34,916 bases of DNA from an uncultured archaeon A07HB70. GTDB lineage: Archaea > Halobacteriota > Halobacteria > Halobacteriales > Haloferacaceae. The stretch lies in assembly GCA_000496195.1 (NCBI GenBank), contig KI543180.1, positions 182,774 through 217,689 on the forward strand, written 5' to 3'. How positions within the stretch are numbered: position 1 is the stretch's first letter; each line of letters starts with the position of its first letter. The notes below the pieces were generated by a model that was not told the DNA's origin, searched no databases, and was given only the letters and a program-made list of their open reading frames with translations. Position numbers and translations under genes: made by a program. Positions 9,574-19,010 of the stretch are shown one piece after another.

Positions 9574-10242
9574 GTGTTCCGTGCCTCGTTCGCCGGCTCC
9601 CCGTACGTCGGTGTCTTCGTGACGGCAGCCGACGACTGTCTGCTGGTCCGACCGGACGCCGAGGACGACGTGGTCGCGGGACTGGCAGACGAACTCGGCG
9701 CCGAGGCGGTCCGAACGACCGTCGGCGGCTCCGCGACGGTCGGCGCCCTCGCGGCCGGCAACGGCAACGGTCTCGTCCTCTCGGGGCGGGCCACCGACGC
9801 CGAGCGCGACGAGATAGCCGACGCGACGGGCGCTCCGGTTCGCCGGCTCCCGGGCCGCGTGAACGCCGCCGGCAACGTCGTCTTGGCGAACGACGCCGGC
9901 GCGTACGTCCACCCCGACCTCTCCGACGAGGCGGTTGCGACCGTCGGCGAGGCGCTCTCGGTCCCCGTCGAGCGCGGCGACCTCGCCGACGTCCGGACCG
10001 TCGGCACCGCCGCCGTCGCCACCGACCGCGGCGTCCTCTGCCACCCGAAGGCCCGCGAGCCGGAACTGGCGGCGCTGGAGGACCTCCTCGGCGTCCCCGC
10101 AGACGTCGGGACGGTCAACTACGGCGCGCCGCTGGTCGGCTCCGGGCTGCTCGCGACGGCGAGCGGCTACGCCGTCGGCTCGGAGACCACCGGCCCCGAA
10201 CTCGGCCGGATCGAGGACGCTCTGGGCTACGTCGACGCCTGA
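9574..10242 (+). CDS. Translation initiation factor aIF6
   Basis: GTG start at 9574: (M)[20 protein letters not shown]...[20 protein letters not shown]...[27 protein letters not shown]...; ORF-track start is in-frame but too far upstream. Confidence 0.93.
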   Translation: MFRASFAGSPYVGVFVTAADDCLLVRPDAEDDVVAGLADELGAEAVRTTVGGSATVGALAAGNGNGLVLSGRATDAERDEIADATGAPVRRLPGRVNAAGNVVLANDAGAYVHPDLSDEAVATVGEALSVPVERGDLADVRTVGTAAVATDRGVLCHPKAREPELAALEDLLGVPADVGTVNYGAPLVGSGLLATASGYAVGSETTGPELGRIEDALGYVDA

Positions 10243-10321
10243 CTCACCGCCGGCTGTCCGCTCCGGAGGCGTCGGGCCGCTCATAACAGGACTTTTCACC
10301 GCCGCTCGCCCACGTTCTGTC

Positions 10322-10513
10322 ATGGAGTTCAGAGTCAGCGGCCAGTATCAGGCCCGCGGTGGCGCCCAGCCCTTCACCAAGACGGTGGAGGCGCCGAACG
10401 GGAACGTCGCGGTCGAACACGTCTACGCGGAACTGGGGAGCGAGCACGGCCTCAGGCGCACCCAGATCGACCTCGACGAGCCGGAGCCGGCTGCCGAGGA
10501 GGCGGCAGCATGA
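10322..10513 (+). CDS. rplX: 50S ribosomal protein LX (L18Ae family)
   Basis: MEFRVSGQYQARGGAQPFTKTVEAPNGNVAVEHVYAELGSEHGLRRTQIDLDEPEPAAEEAAA, translated by hand; between aIF6 and prefoldin as expected for archaeal gene order. Confidence 0.93.
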   Translation: MEFRVSGQYQARGGAQPFTKTVEAPNGNVAVEHVYAELGSEHGLRRTQIDLDEPEPAAEEAAA

Positions 10514-10986
10514 GCCTGGGCGGCGGTGGCGGTGGCGGCGGCGGCGGTCGCCAGCAGCTCCAGCAGCTCTCCGAGGCGATCCAGGCCGTCGAAGAGGAGG
10601 TCGAGACCGTCCGGGGCGAGATCGAGGCCGCACGCGCGGAGCAGCGCGAGATCGGCGAGGCGACCGACGCACTCGACCGCCTCGACACCGGCTCCGTCGT
10701 CCAGGTGCCGATCGGCGGCGGCGCGTACGTCCGCGCGACGGTCGAGGATATCGACGAGGTGATCGTCGACCTCGGCGCCGACTACGCCGCCGAGCAGGAC
10801 CAGGACGACGCAGCCGAGGCGCTGGAGAACAAGCGCGACCGGCTCGACGAGCGGATCGACGAGCTCCGGGACGAGGTCTCGGAGCTCGAGGACGAACAGG
10901 AGGAGCTGGAGTCGGAGGCCCAGCAGCTCCAACAGCAGATGCAGCAACAGCAGATGCAGCAGATGCAACAGCAGGGCGACGAGTAG
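10510..10986 (+). CDS. pfdA: Prefoldin subunit alpha
   Basis: Coiled-coil/beta/coiled-coil layout: QQLQQLSEAIQAVEEEVETV...GSVVQVPIGGGAYVRATVEDIDEVIVDLGADYAAE...; ATGA overlap with the LX gene. Confidence 0.93.
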   Translation: MSLGGGGGGGGGGRQQLQQLSEAIQAVEEEVETVRGEIEAARAEQREIGEATDALDRLDTGSVVQVPIGGGAYVRATVEDIDEVIVDLGADYAAEQDQDDAAEALENKRDRLDERIDELRDEVSELEDEQEELESEAQQLQQQMQQQQMQQMQQQGDE

Positions 10987-10990
10987 GGCC

Positions 10991-12064
10991 GTGTTCGACG
11001 GACTGAAGGACAAGCTCGACTCGTTCCGCGAGGACGCCGAGGCCGCCGCCGAGGAGGCAGCCGACGAGGAGAGCGCCTCCGACGGGTCCGACGAGCGTGA
11101 GCGTCCCGACCGTCCGGAGCCGGTCGACGACCAGACCGAGGCCGAGGCCGACCCCGACACCGACGAGGACGGCTCGACGGTCGGCCGGCTCACCCGTGCG
11201 AAGGCCTACGCGACCGGTCGGATAGTGATCGAGGAGGAGGACCTGGAGACGCCGCTCTGGGACCTCGAGATGGCGCTCGTCGAGAGCGACGTCGAGATGG
11301 GTGTCGCCGAGACGATTCTCGACCGGGTGCGCGAGGAGCTGGTCGGCGAGACCCGCAAGCAGGTGGACACCACCGCCGGCCTCGTCCGCGAGGCGCTGCG
11401 CGAGGCGCTGGTCGAGGTGATAAGCGTCGGACAGTTCGACTTCGACGAGGCCGTCGTCGAGGCCGAGTCGCCCGTCACGATCGTGTTCACGGGCGTCAAC
11501 GGCGTCGGCAAGACGACGACGATCGCGAAGCTCGGTCGGTACTTCGAGGAGCGCGGGCTCTCGGTCGTCATCGCGAACGGCGACACCTACCGTGCCGGCG
11601 CGAACGAGCAGATCCGCGAGCACGCCGACGCGCTCGGGCTGAAGCTCATCTCGCACGAACAGGGCGGCGACCCCGCCGCCGTCGTCTACGACGCCGTCGA
11701 GTACGCGGAGGCGAACGACGTCGACGTCGTGCTCGGCGACACCGCGGGTCGGCTCCACACCTCCGACGACCTGATGGAGCAGCTCTCGAAGATCGACCGC
11801 GTCGTCGACCCGGACATGACGCTGTTCGTCGACGAAGCGGTCGCCGGGCAGGACGCGGTGCGCCGCGCGGAGGAGTTCGACGACGCCGCCGCGGTCGACG
11901 GCGCGGTGCTGACGAAGGCCGACGCGGACTCGCAGGGCGGCGCCGCCATCTCCGTCGCGCAGGTGACCGGCAAGCCGATTCTCTTCCTCGGGACGGGACA
12001 GGGGTACGACGACCTGCGGCGGTTCGACCCCGAGGCGCTCGTGGCGGACCTGCTGGACGAGTAA
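10991..12064 (+). CDS. ftsY: Signal recognition particle receptor FtsY
   Basis: GTG start; acidic N-terminus, GVNGVGKTTTIAKLG, NGDTYRAGANEQI, GDTAGRLHTSDDLMEQL, LTKADADSQGGAAISV. Confidence 0.97.
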   Translation: MFDGLKDKLDSFREDAEAAAEEAADEESASDGSDERERPDRPEPVDDQTEAEADPDTDEDGSTVGRLTRAKAYATGRIVIEEEDLETPLWDLEMALVESDVEMGVAETILDRVREELVGETRKQVDTTAGLVREALREALVEVISVGQFDFDEAVVEAESPVTIVFTGVNGVGKTTTIAKLGRYFEERGLSVVIANGDTYRAGANEQIREHADALGLKLISHEQGGDPAAVVYDAVEYAEANDVDVVLGDTAGRLHTSDDLMEQLSKIDRVVDPDMTLFVDEAVAGQDAVRRAEEFDDAAAVDGAVLTKADADSQGGAAISVAQVTGKPILFLGTGQGYDDLRRFDPEALVADLLDE

Positions 12065-12074
12065 CGCGTCTCAC

Positions 12075-12713
12075 GTGCGCACGTCTCGACGCGCAGCCGT
12101 GGCGACCCGCCGCACGTTCCTCCGGTCGCTCCCCGTCGCCGCCGTCGTCGGGACCGCCGGCTGTTCCGGCGGCGACGGCCCGCTTCTCGCCGACGGCTTC
12201 GAGCGCGGGCTGGAGCCGTGGACACGGGATGCCCACGTCGGGTCGGACGCGTCCGACGAGTTCCGGTGGTCGGTCGAGCGCACCGAGGAGCGCGCCCACG
12301 AGGGGTCGTGGAGCGTCCGGGTCGACACCGAGGGCCGGCACGACGACGGGACCGCGTGGCTCACCCGTCCGCTCGACGTCCCGGCCGACACGGGCCGACT
12401 GCGGGTCGCGGTGGTGGCGTGGAGCCCGTCGGAGTCGTTCGACACGCTCCGGCACCTCGTCGTCGCGCTCCGCCCCGACCCGCCGGAGACGGAGGCGGAC
12501 TTCCCGGACCCCGGGTTGAACTCCGCCGACGTCGCCGACGCCCCATTCGGCGGCCTCCGGGAACCGCTCCACGTCGACGCGGGGTGGCGCGAGTACGCGG
12601 CGACGTGGGCCCCCGAGACGCTGCCGAGCCGCGTCCACGTCGCCGTCGGCGTGAGCGTCGTCTGTGAGGCCGACGCGGTTCACTACCTCGACGAGGTTCT
12701 CGTGACCACATAG
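12075..12713 (+). CDS. Predicted Tat-exported lipoprotein, function unknown
   Basis: GTG start; TRRTFLRSLPVAAVVGTAGC: RR-type Tat signal with lipobox TAGC; rest looks like a beta-rich, carbohydrate-binding-module-like domain (DGFERGLEPWTRDAHVG...). Confidence 0.7.
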   Translation: MRTSRRAAVATRRTFLRSLPVAAVVGTAGCSGGDGPLLADGFERGLEPWTRDAHVGSDASDEFRWSVERTEERAHEGSWSVRVDTEGRHDDGTAWLTRPLDVPADTGRLRVAVVAWSPSESFDTLRHLVVALRPDPPETEADFPDPGLNSADVADAPFGGLREPLHVDAGWREYAATWAPETLPSRVHVAVGVSVVCEADAVHYLDEVLVTT

Positions 12714-12749
12714 GACAAGCATTTAGGCCGGGAGTGGCGACAGAATGCT

Positions 12750-14129
12750 ATGGTACTCGACGACCTCGGGAGCTCGCTGCGCGGGACCCTCGACGACCTG
12801 CGAGGGAAGTCCCGCGTCTCCGAGGAGGACGTCAAGAACATCGTCCGCGAGATCCAGCGGTCGCTCCTCCAGGCCGACGTCGCCGTCGACCTCGTCACCG
12901 ACCTGTCCGACGCTATCGAGAGACGCGCGCTCGAGGAGGAGGCGCCGTCGGGGACGAGCGCCCGCGACCACGTCCTGCGGATCGTCTACGAGGAGATGGT
13001 CGACCTCATCGGCGACTCGACCGAGATCCCGCTGGAGCCACAGACGATCATGCTCGCGGGGCTCCAGGGGTCGGGCAAGACCACCACGGCGGCGAAGATG
13101 GCGTGGTGGTTCTCGAAGAAGGGCCTCCGGCCCGCGGTCATCCAGACGGACACGTTCCGGCCCGGCGCCTACGACCAGGCGGCGCAGATGTGCGAGCGCG
13201 CAGAGGTGGCGTTCTACGGCGACCCGGACGAGGACGACCCGGTCCAGATCGCCCGCGACGGGCTGGCGGCGACCGAGGACGCCGAGGTCCACATCGTCGA
13301 CACCGCGGGTCGACACGCCCTGGAGGACGACCTGATCGACGAGATCGAGGAGATCGAGCGGGCGGTCTCGCCCGACCGCTCGCTGCTCGTCATGGACGCC
13401 GCGATCGGGCAGGGCGCCCGCGAGCAGTCCCGCGAGTTCGACGACGCCGTCGGGGTCGGCGGCGTGGTCGTCACCAAGCTGGACGGCACGGCGAAAGGCG
13501 GCGGCGCGCTCACCGCGGTGGACCAGACCGACTCCTCGATCGCCTTCCTCGGCACCGGCGAGACGGTCCAGGACGTCGAGCGGTTCGAGCCGAGCGGCTT
13601 CGTCTCCCGGCTGCTCGGGATGGGCGACCTCCAGCAGCTGGCCGAGCGCGTCGAGCGAGCGATGGCCGAGACGGACGAGGCGGAGGACGACTGGGACCCC
13701 GAGGATCTGCTGGAGGGGCAGTTCACCCTCCGGGACATGCGCAAGCAGATGCAGGCGATGGACCGGATGGGACCGCTCGACCAGGTGATGGACATGATCC
13801 CCGGCCTGGGCGGCGGGATGATGGACCAGCTCCCGGACGACGCGATGGACGTCACACAGGAGCGCCTGCGCAGCTTCGAGGTGGTGATGGACTCGATGAC
13901 CGACGGGGAGCTGGAGAACCCCCGCGTCGTCGGGAAGGAGCGCACCGTCCGTATCGCCCGTGGCGCGGGCGTCGACGAGTCCGTCGTCCGGGAGCTGCTC
14001 GAACAGCACCGGATGATGGAGCGTACGCTCAAGCAGTTCCAGGGGATGGGCGACGGCGACCTCCAGCGGATGATGCGCAAGATGGGCGACCAGGGCGGCG
14101 GGATGGGCGGCGCCGGGCCGTTCGGCTAG
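12750..14129 (+). CDS. srp54: Signal recognition particle 54 kDa protein
   Basis: [49 protein letters not shown]..., [39 protein letters not shown], Met-rich M domain. Confidence 0.98.
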   Translation: MVLDDLGSSLRGTLDDLRGKSRVSEEDVKNIVREIQRSLLQADVAVDLVTDLSDAIERRALEEEAPSGTSARDHVLRIVYEEMVDLIGDSTEIPLEPQTIMLAGLQGSGKTTTAAKMAWWFSKKGLRPAVIQTDTFRPGAYDQAAQMCERAEVAFYGDPDEDDPVQIARDGLAATEDAEVHIVDTAGRHALEDDLIDEIEEIERAVSPDRSLLVMDAAIGQGAREQSREFDDAVGVGGVVVTKLDGTAKGGGALTAVDQTDSSIAFLGTGETVQDVERFEPSGFVSRLLGMGDLQQLAERVERAMAETDEAEDDWDPEDLLEGQFTLRDMRKQMQAMDRMGPLDQVMDMIPGLGGGMMDQLPDDAMDVTQERLRSFEVVMDSMTDGELENPRVVGKERTVRIARGAGVDESVVRELLEQHRMMERTLKQFQGMGDGDLQRMMRKMGDQGGGMGGAGPFG

Positions 14130-14133
14130 CCGC

Positions 14134-15339
14134 GTGTCGACGCTCGCGCCGGCGCGGCTGTCCGCCCTGCGCGAGCGGCTGTCGACGCTCGACGTCCTCG
14201 CACTCACGGCGGGGCTGTGGTTTCTCGCGAAGTTCCTGCGCTACGCCCTGCCGCCGCTGTTCCCGACCTTCCGCGAGACGTACGCCGTCTCGAACACCCA
14301 GCTCGGGCTGGTGTTCACCGGCCTGCTCGTCGGCTACGCCGCCATGCAGTTCCCGTCGGGCGCGCTCGCCGACCGGGTCGGCACCGTCGCCGTCATCACC
14401 GGCGGCGCGGTGCTCGCCGCGCTCGGCGCGGCGCTGCTCTTTCTCGCGCCGGCGTTCTCCGTCCTCGTCGTCGCCGTCGTCCTCGTCGGCGTCGGTACCG
14501 GCGCGCACAAGACCGTCGCGATCACCCTGCTCTCGACGGTGTACGCCGACCGCACGGGCGGCGCGCTCGGGGTGATGGACACCGTCGGCGAGTCGGCTGG
14601 CGTCGTCGCCCCGGCGCTCGTCGCCGTTCTCCTCGCGGCGACGGTGGACTGGCGCCTGCTCTTTCTGGGCGGCGCCGTCGCGGCGCTGGCGCTCGGCCTC
14701 GCCTTTCGTCGCCGCGTCGCGACGCGGGCGCCCGCCCCTGCCGGCGACGGTGCCGACGACGACGCCGGGATGCGGGCGTACCTCGCGGCCTTCCGTGCGC
14801 CACGCTTTTTGACCTTCTCGACGCTCGCGGTCGTCGCCGCGTTCGTCATCAGCGGTCTCGTCTCGTTCCTGCCGCTCTACCTCAGCGACGGCGCGGGCCT
14901 CACGGCGGAGACGGCGAGTCTCCTCTACTCGGGGTTCTTCGTCGCCGCCGGCGTCCAGCCGTTCACCGGCGACGTCGCCGACCGGCTCGGCCCGCTCCGC
15001 GTCGTCGCGGCGCTTCTCGGCCTCGCCACCGCCTGTCTCGCCGCCCTCGTCCTCGGCTCCGGGACGCTCGCCCTCGGCGCGTCGGTGCTCGGCCTCGGCG
15101 TCGGCCTCCACGGCTTCCGGCCCGTGCGCGACGCTCACTTCATGACCGTCATCCCCGACGACGTGGCGGGCGGAACGCTCGGTGTGGTCCGCACGGCGAT
15201 GCTCGTCTCCGCGGCGGCGGCGCCCGCGACCGTCGGCTACCTCTCGGACGTCTCGACGTTTCGGGTCGCGTTCACCGCGCTCGTGGGCGCCGCCGCCGTC
15301 GCGACGCTGGCGGCTGTCGCCCTCGCGGTGACGCGGTGA
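14134..15339 (+). CDS. Major facilitator superfamily transporter
   Basis: About 12 hydrophobic segments; MFS loop motif 'ALADRVGTVAVI'; second-half 'DVADRLGPLRVV'. Confidence 0.9.
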   Translation: MSTLAPARLSALRERLSTLDVLALTAGLWFLAKFLRYALPPLFPTFRETYAVSNTQLGLVFTGLLVGYAAMQFPSGALADRVGTVAVITGGAVLAALGAALLFLAPAFSVLVVAVVLVGVGTGAHKTVAITLLSTVYADRTGGALGVMDTVGESAGVVAPALVAVLLAATVDWRLLFLGGAVAALALGLAFRRRVATRAPAPAGDGADDDAGMRAYLAAFRAPRFLTFSTLAVVAAFVISGLVSFLPLYLSDGAGLTAETASLLYSGFFVAAGVQPFTGDVADRLGPLRVVAALLGLATACLAALVLGSGTLALGASVLGLGVGLHGFRPVRDAHFMTVIPDDVAGGTLGVVRTAMLVSAAAAPATVGYLSDVSTFRVAFTALVGAAAVATLAAVALAVTR

Positions 15340-15421
15340 CCCGGCTGCGAGCGCCGGATCGCCGCGGCTCCTCCGTCACCGAGCCCGGTCTCGTGGCGCG
15401 GCTGTTTCGCTCCCGCGTCAC

Positions 15422-16057
15422 GTGAACGACGCGTTTACGCCGCTGGCCGCAGCCCTCCCGCTCATGAGCCTCGGGCGGGTCGCGCGCGACGCCTACCGCG
15501 AGGCGCTGCCCGCCCTCTCGGCCAGCCTCGTCGGCGGACTGCTGGCCGGTCTCGTCCTCGGCGGGATGCGCTCCGACCTCGCAGCCGTCCCCGGCCTGCT
15601 CGTCCTCGTGCCCGCGCTCCTCGCGACGCGCGGAAACGTCTACTCCTCGCTCGGCGCGCGCGTCGCCACCGCGCTCCACCAGGGGATGGTCGCGCCGCGG
15701 CTGGCGGCTGCCGACGACCGGCTGGCGCGGGCGTGTGCGGCGGCGCTGGCGAACGGCCTGCTCGCGAGCGCGTTCGCCGCCGTCGCCGCCTTCGCGGCGC
15801 TCTCCGTCCTCCCCGGCACCGCGACGCCCGCCCCGCTCTCGGGCCTGGTCGCGATGGCACTGCTCGCGGGCGCGCTCTCGGGGACGACGCTCACCGCCGT
15901 CGTCGTGACGGCGGTGTTCGCGGGCTACCGCCGGGGGTACGACCCCGACGCGCTGGTCGGACCGCTGGTGACGACGACCGGCGACGTGTTCGGGGTCGCC
16001 TTCCTGCTCGTCGCTGTCCGCGCCGTCCGCGCGGCGGGGCTCTTCGGAGGGCCGTGA
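15422..16057 (+). CDS. MgtE/SLC41-like divalent cation transporter, single membrane domain (first of a pair)
   Basis: GTG start; LVGGLLAGLVLGGMRSDLAAVPGLLVLVPALLATRGNVYSSLGARVATALHQG, matching the MgtE membrane-domain signature. Confidence 0.85.
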   Translation: MNDAFTPLAAALPLMSLGRVARDAYREALPALSASLVGGLLAGLVLGGMRSDLAAVPGLLVLVPALLATRGNVYSSLGARVATALHQGMVAPRLAAADDRLARACAAALANGLLASAFAAVAAFAALSVLPGTATPAPLSGLVAMALLAGALSGTTLTAVVVTAVFAGYRRGYDPDALVGPLVTTTGDVFGVAFLLVAVRAVRAAGLFGGP

Positions 16058-16058
16058 C

Positions 16059-16619
16059 GTGACCACCACAGAGTGGACCGTCCGGGCGATAACGCGCGCC
16101 ACCCTGCCGCTGTTGCTCCTCCTGACGCTCGTCGAGGTCGGGAGCGGGCTCGTCCTCGGCGGGTTCGAGTCGACGCTCCTGCGCTCGCCCGCCCTGCTCG
16201 TCCTCGTGCCCGTCACGATCGGCACGGCGGGGAACCTCGGGAGTGTGCTCGCCTCGCGGCTCTCGACCGCGCTCCACCTCGGCCTGCTCGCGTTCGACCC
16301 CGAGAGCGAGGTGCTCGTCGGAAACGCGCTGGCGACGCTCGGCCTCGCCGCCACCGTCTTTCCCGTCGTCGGCGCCGGCGCGTGGCTGCTGGCCGTGCTC
16401 ACCGGCGGCGCGCGCCTGCCGCTCGTCGCGGTCGTCAGGGTGGCCGTCGTCGCGGGGCTGGCGCTCGCCGCCCTCGCGGTGGTCGTCGCGCTCGCCGCCA
16501 CCTACGCGGCGTACCGTCTCGGCCTCGACCCAGACGACGTCGTCGTTCCCGTCGTCACGAACGTCTGCGACGTGCTCGGGGTGGTCGTGCTCTTCTTGAC
16601 CGTCCGCCTGCTCGTCTGA
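16059..16619 (+). CDS. MgtE/SLC41-like divalent cation transporter, single membrane domain (second of a pair)
   Basis: GTG start 2 nt after the previous stop; SGLVLGGFESTLLRSPALLVLVPVTIGTAGNLGSVLASRLSTALHLGLL. Confidence 0.85.
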   Translation: MTTTEWTVRAITRATLPLLLLLTLVEVGSGLVLGGFESTLLRSPALLVLVPVTIGTAGNLGSVLASRLSTALHLGLLAFDPESEVLVGNALATLGLAATVFPVVGAGAWLLAVLTGGARLPLVAVVRVAVVAGLALAALAVVVALAATYAAYRLGLDPDDVVVPVVTNVCDVLGVVVLFLTVRLLV

Positions 16620-16683
16620 GGGGCGTTTTCACGCCGTCTAAACTCGCGCCCGAGTTATATCGACGGCCTCGCACCTGTCAGGC

Positions 16684-16866
16684 GTGACGGACAGACAGCT
16701 CCTCTGGTGGCACACCGCTCCGCGGGCGATGTCGCGACGGACCGTGGGACACCAGCTCACACACGCTTCCGGCCTGTCGGCGCCCCACTTGCACGCCGCG
16801 GCGTCGCTCCAAGACGCCGACTCGTCGACGGACCCCCGCGCCGACGACGCCGGCGTGAGCGACTGA
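16684..16866 (+). CDS. Possible small protein (60 aa), unknown function
   Basis: GTG start with TATA-like ttatat (16655-16660) about 26 nt upstream, consistent with a leaderless gene; no family recognised. Confidence 0.35.
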   Translation: MTDRQLLWWHTAPRAMSRRTVGHQLTHASGLSAPHLHAAASLQDADSSTDPRADDAGVSD

Positions 16867-17002
16867 GCAGCCCGCCGCTCGGCTCGGTCGCGCCGACCGC
16901 TCTCCGGACGGCGAGCCGCGGGTCGGCTGCTCCCGCCCGCGGAGCCGGCGCGCGAGACGGACCGACCGACGGCGATATGCGGCCCGCGCTCGAACCGCGG
17001 CT

Positions 17003-17992
17003 GTGGTGCTGCTCCAGACGCTCGACCCCGCGCTCGCGGCCGATATCGCCGTCCGGGTCCTGCGTATCGCCGTCCTCGTCGCCGCCGGCGTCTTCCTCGC
17101 GAACGTCGCTGTCGAACTCGGCGCGGTCGAACGCGTCGCCGGCCTCTCGCGGCATCTGACCGGCCCCGCGAACCTCCCGGACGAAGCCGGGACGGCCATC
17201 CTCACGACCGCCGCCTCGACGACGGCGGGCTACGGGATGCTCGCCGACTTCCGCGAGTCCGGGCGGCTCTCCGACCGGCAGACGCTCGTCGCCGTCACGG
17301 TCAACACGTTCTTCGGCTTCGTCCAGCACCTGTTCACGTTCTACGTCCCCGTCCTCATCCCCGTTCTCGGCGCGCGGGTCGGCGTGCTCTACGTCGGCGC
17401 GCGCGCCGCTGTCGCCCTCGGTATCACGCTCGCGGGCCTGGTCGGCGGCGCTCTCCTGCTCTCGGCGCCGACAGCCGACCGGCCAGACGACCCGACCCCG
17501 ACACCGGACGGCGGCCCGGCGACCGCCGACCGGCCCGACTCTCTCGGCGGTGCCGTGCGGGCGGCGCTCGGGAGCACGCGCTCGACGATCCGCCGCATCG
17601 TCCCGCGGCTGGCCGTCGTCTACGCGCTGGTGACCGTTCTCGTCGCCGCGGTCGACCTGCGGGCCGCGACGGCTGCCGCCGACCCGCTGGCGGCGCTTCT
17701 CGGCCTCCCCGGCGCCGCCGTCCCCGTCGTCGCCGTGTTCGCGTTCGACACGACGGCGGGCGCGGCGACGGTCGCGCCCCTCGTCGGCGACGGCGGGCCG
17801 TTCACGCCCCGGACTGCCGTGGCGACGATGCTGGTCGGCGGCCTCGTCAGCCTCGGCGTCTCGACGTTCAAGCGCTCGATCCCGTTCCAGTACGGCGTCT
17901 GGGGCGCGGAGTTCGGCGCACGGGTGGTCGCGCTGAACACGAGCCTGAAGATGGTCTTTCTGGCCGTCGCGCTCGCCCTCCTGCTGGCGTAG
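17003..17992 (+). CDS. Nucleoside-recognition (Gate) domain membrane protein
   Basis: Multi-TM; 'LPDEAGTAILTTAASTTAGYGMLADF', 'VTVNTFFGFVQHLFTFYVPVLIPVLG' typical of archaeal nucleoside recognition/SpmA-like proteins. Confidence 0.78.
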   Translation: MVLLQTLDPALAADIAVRVLRIAVLVAAGVFLANVAVELGAVERVAGLSRHLTGPANLPDEAGTAILTTAASTTAGYGMLADFRESGRLSDRQTLVAVTVNTFFGFVQHLFTFYVPVLIPVLGARVGVLYVGARAAVALGITLAGLVGGALLLSAPTADRPDDPTPTPDGGPATADRPDSLGGAVRAALGSTRSTIRRIVPRLAVVYALVTVLVAAVDLRAATAAADPLAALLGLPGAAVPVVAVFAFDTTAGAATVAPLVGDGGPFTPRTAVATMLVGGLVSLGVSTFKRSIPFQYGVWGAEFGARVVALNTSLKMVFLAVALALLLA

Positions 17993-18042
17993 CGGGACCG
18001 GCACCGGTGACGTCCCGTCCTGCGCCGACGGCTCTGTCCGGC

Positions 18043-18468
18043 TTACCCGTCCACGACGGCGTCGTTCCACCGCTCCAGGCCGGTCTCGGCGACGTCGCGG
18101 TCCTGTTCGACGGCGCCGCCCGAGACGCCGATCGCGCCGACCACGGTGTCGTCGCGCTCCAGCGGGTAGCCGCCTCCGAAGATCACGATCCGGCCCTCGT
18201 TGGTCGTCTGTAGCCCGTACAGCGAGTTCCCCGGCTCGGACGGCTCCGCGAGCTCGTGTGTCGGCGCGTTGAGCGCCGCCGAGGTGTACGCCTTGTTCCG
18301 GGAGATGGAGACCGACGCCAGCCACGCGTCGTCCATCCGGTGCTGGGCGACGAGGTTCCCCTCCGCGTTCGCCACCGTGATTATCATCGGCCTGTCGATC
18401 TCGGCTGCTCTCGACTCGGCAGCCGCGATCAGGTCTGTCGCTTCGTCGAGCGTGACGTCGTCTGTCAT
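18043..18468 (-). CDS. GlcG/HbpS family heme-binding-like protein
   Basis: MTDDVTLDEATDLIAAAESRAAEIDRPMIITVANAEGNLVAQHRMDDAWLASVSISRNKAYTSAAL...GLQTTNEGRIVIFGGGYPLERDDTVVGAIGVSGG. Confidence 0.88.
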   Translation of the reverse strand: MTDDVTLDEATDLIAAAESRAAEIDRPMIITVANAEGNLVAQHRMDDAWLASVSISRNKAYTSAALNAPTHELAEPSEPGNSLYGLQTTNEGRIVIFGGGYPLERDDTVVGAIGVSGGAVEQDRDVAETGLERWNDAVVDG

Positions 18469-18605
18469 TCGTGTGACTCCTCCGCGGGCGAAATTAGCCG
18501 TGCCTGCCACTTATTACTGCGTGTGTCACCCCCGGGTCTCGCCGCTACGTGCGGGTACAGCGTACTGGCCTGCGCCGCGCTCGTCGACGGGCCGCCGACC
18601 GCCGG

Positions 18606-19010
18606 CTACTCCACCGGGTCGCCCTCGACCGTCTCGGGGGCGACGAGGTCGATGTAGGCCTCGACCGACGGCTCGTTTACCACCACACTGACCGCCACGT
18701 CGCCGAGTTCGTCCGGCGACCCGACCGAGAAGTTGACGACGCCCTCGTGGGCGGCCTGCTTCTTCAGCGCGAACGAGAACCCGTCGTCGCCGGCCCGGCT
18801 GCGGAACTCCCGGCGTGCCGCCTCGAGTATCTCCTGTTCGTGGAGGCGCCGCGAGAGCTCGTCGAGGTCGTGGGTCTCGCCGACGACCTGTCCCGGCTCC
18901 TCCCGGACCGTCGCGGAGGGGAACAGCTCACGCACGGCGTCGGCGACCCGCTCGGTCACCTCCGTCGGGGAGACGGGCGCGACGACCCGGACGTCGACGC
19001 GGTAGATCAC
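18606..19010 (-). CDS. UPF0201 family protein
   Basis: (M)IYRVDVRVVAPVSPTEVTERVADAVRELFP...LHEQEILEAARREFRS...FALKKQAAHEGVVNF; GTG start overlapping the upstream gene by 4 nt. Confidence 0.8.
   Translation of the reverse strand: MIYRVDVRVVAPVSPTEVTERVADAVRELFPSATVREEPGQVVGETHDLDELSRRLHEQEILEAARREFRSRAGDDGFSFALKKQAAHEGVVNFSVGSPDELGDVAVSVVVNEPSVEAYIDLVAPETVEGDPVE

Noticed and set aside
10516-10550. GGC/GGT-rich simple repeat
   Set aside because: Encodes the poly-Gly N-terminus of prefoldin alpha in frame; treated as coding rather than a separate repeat element.
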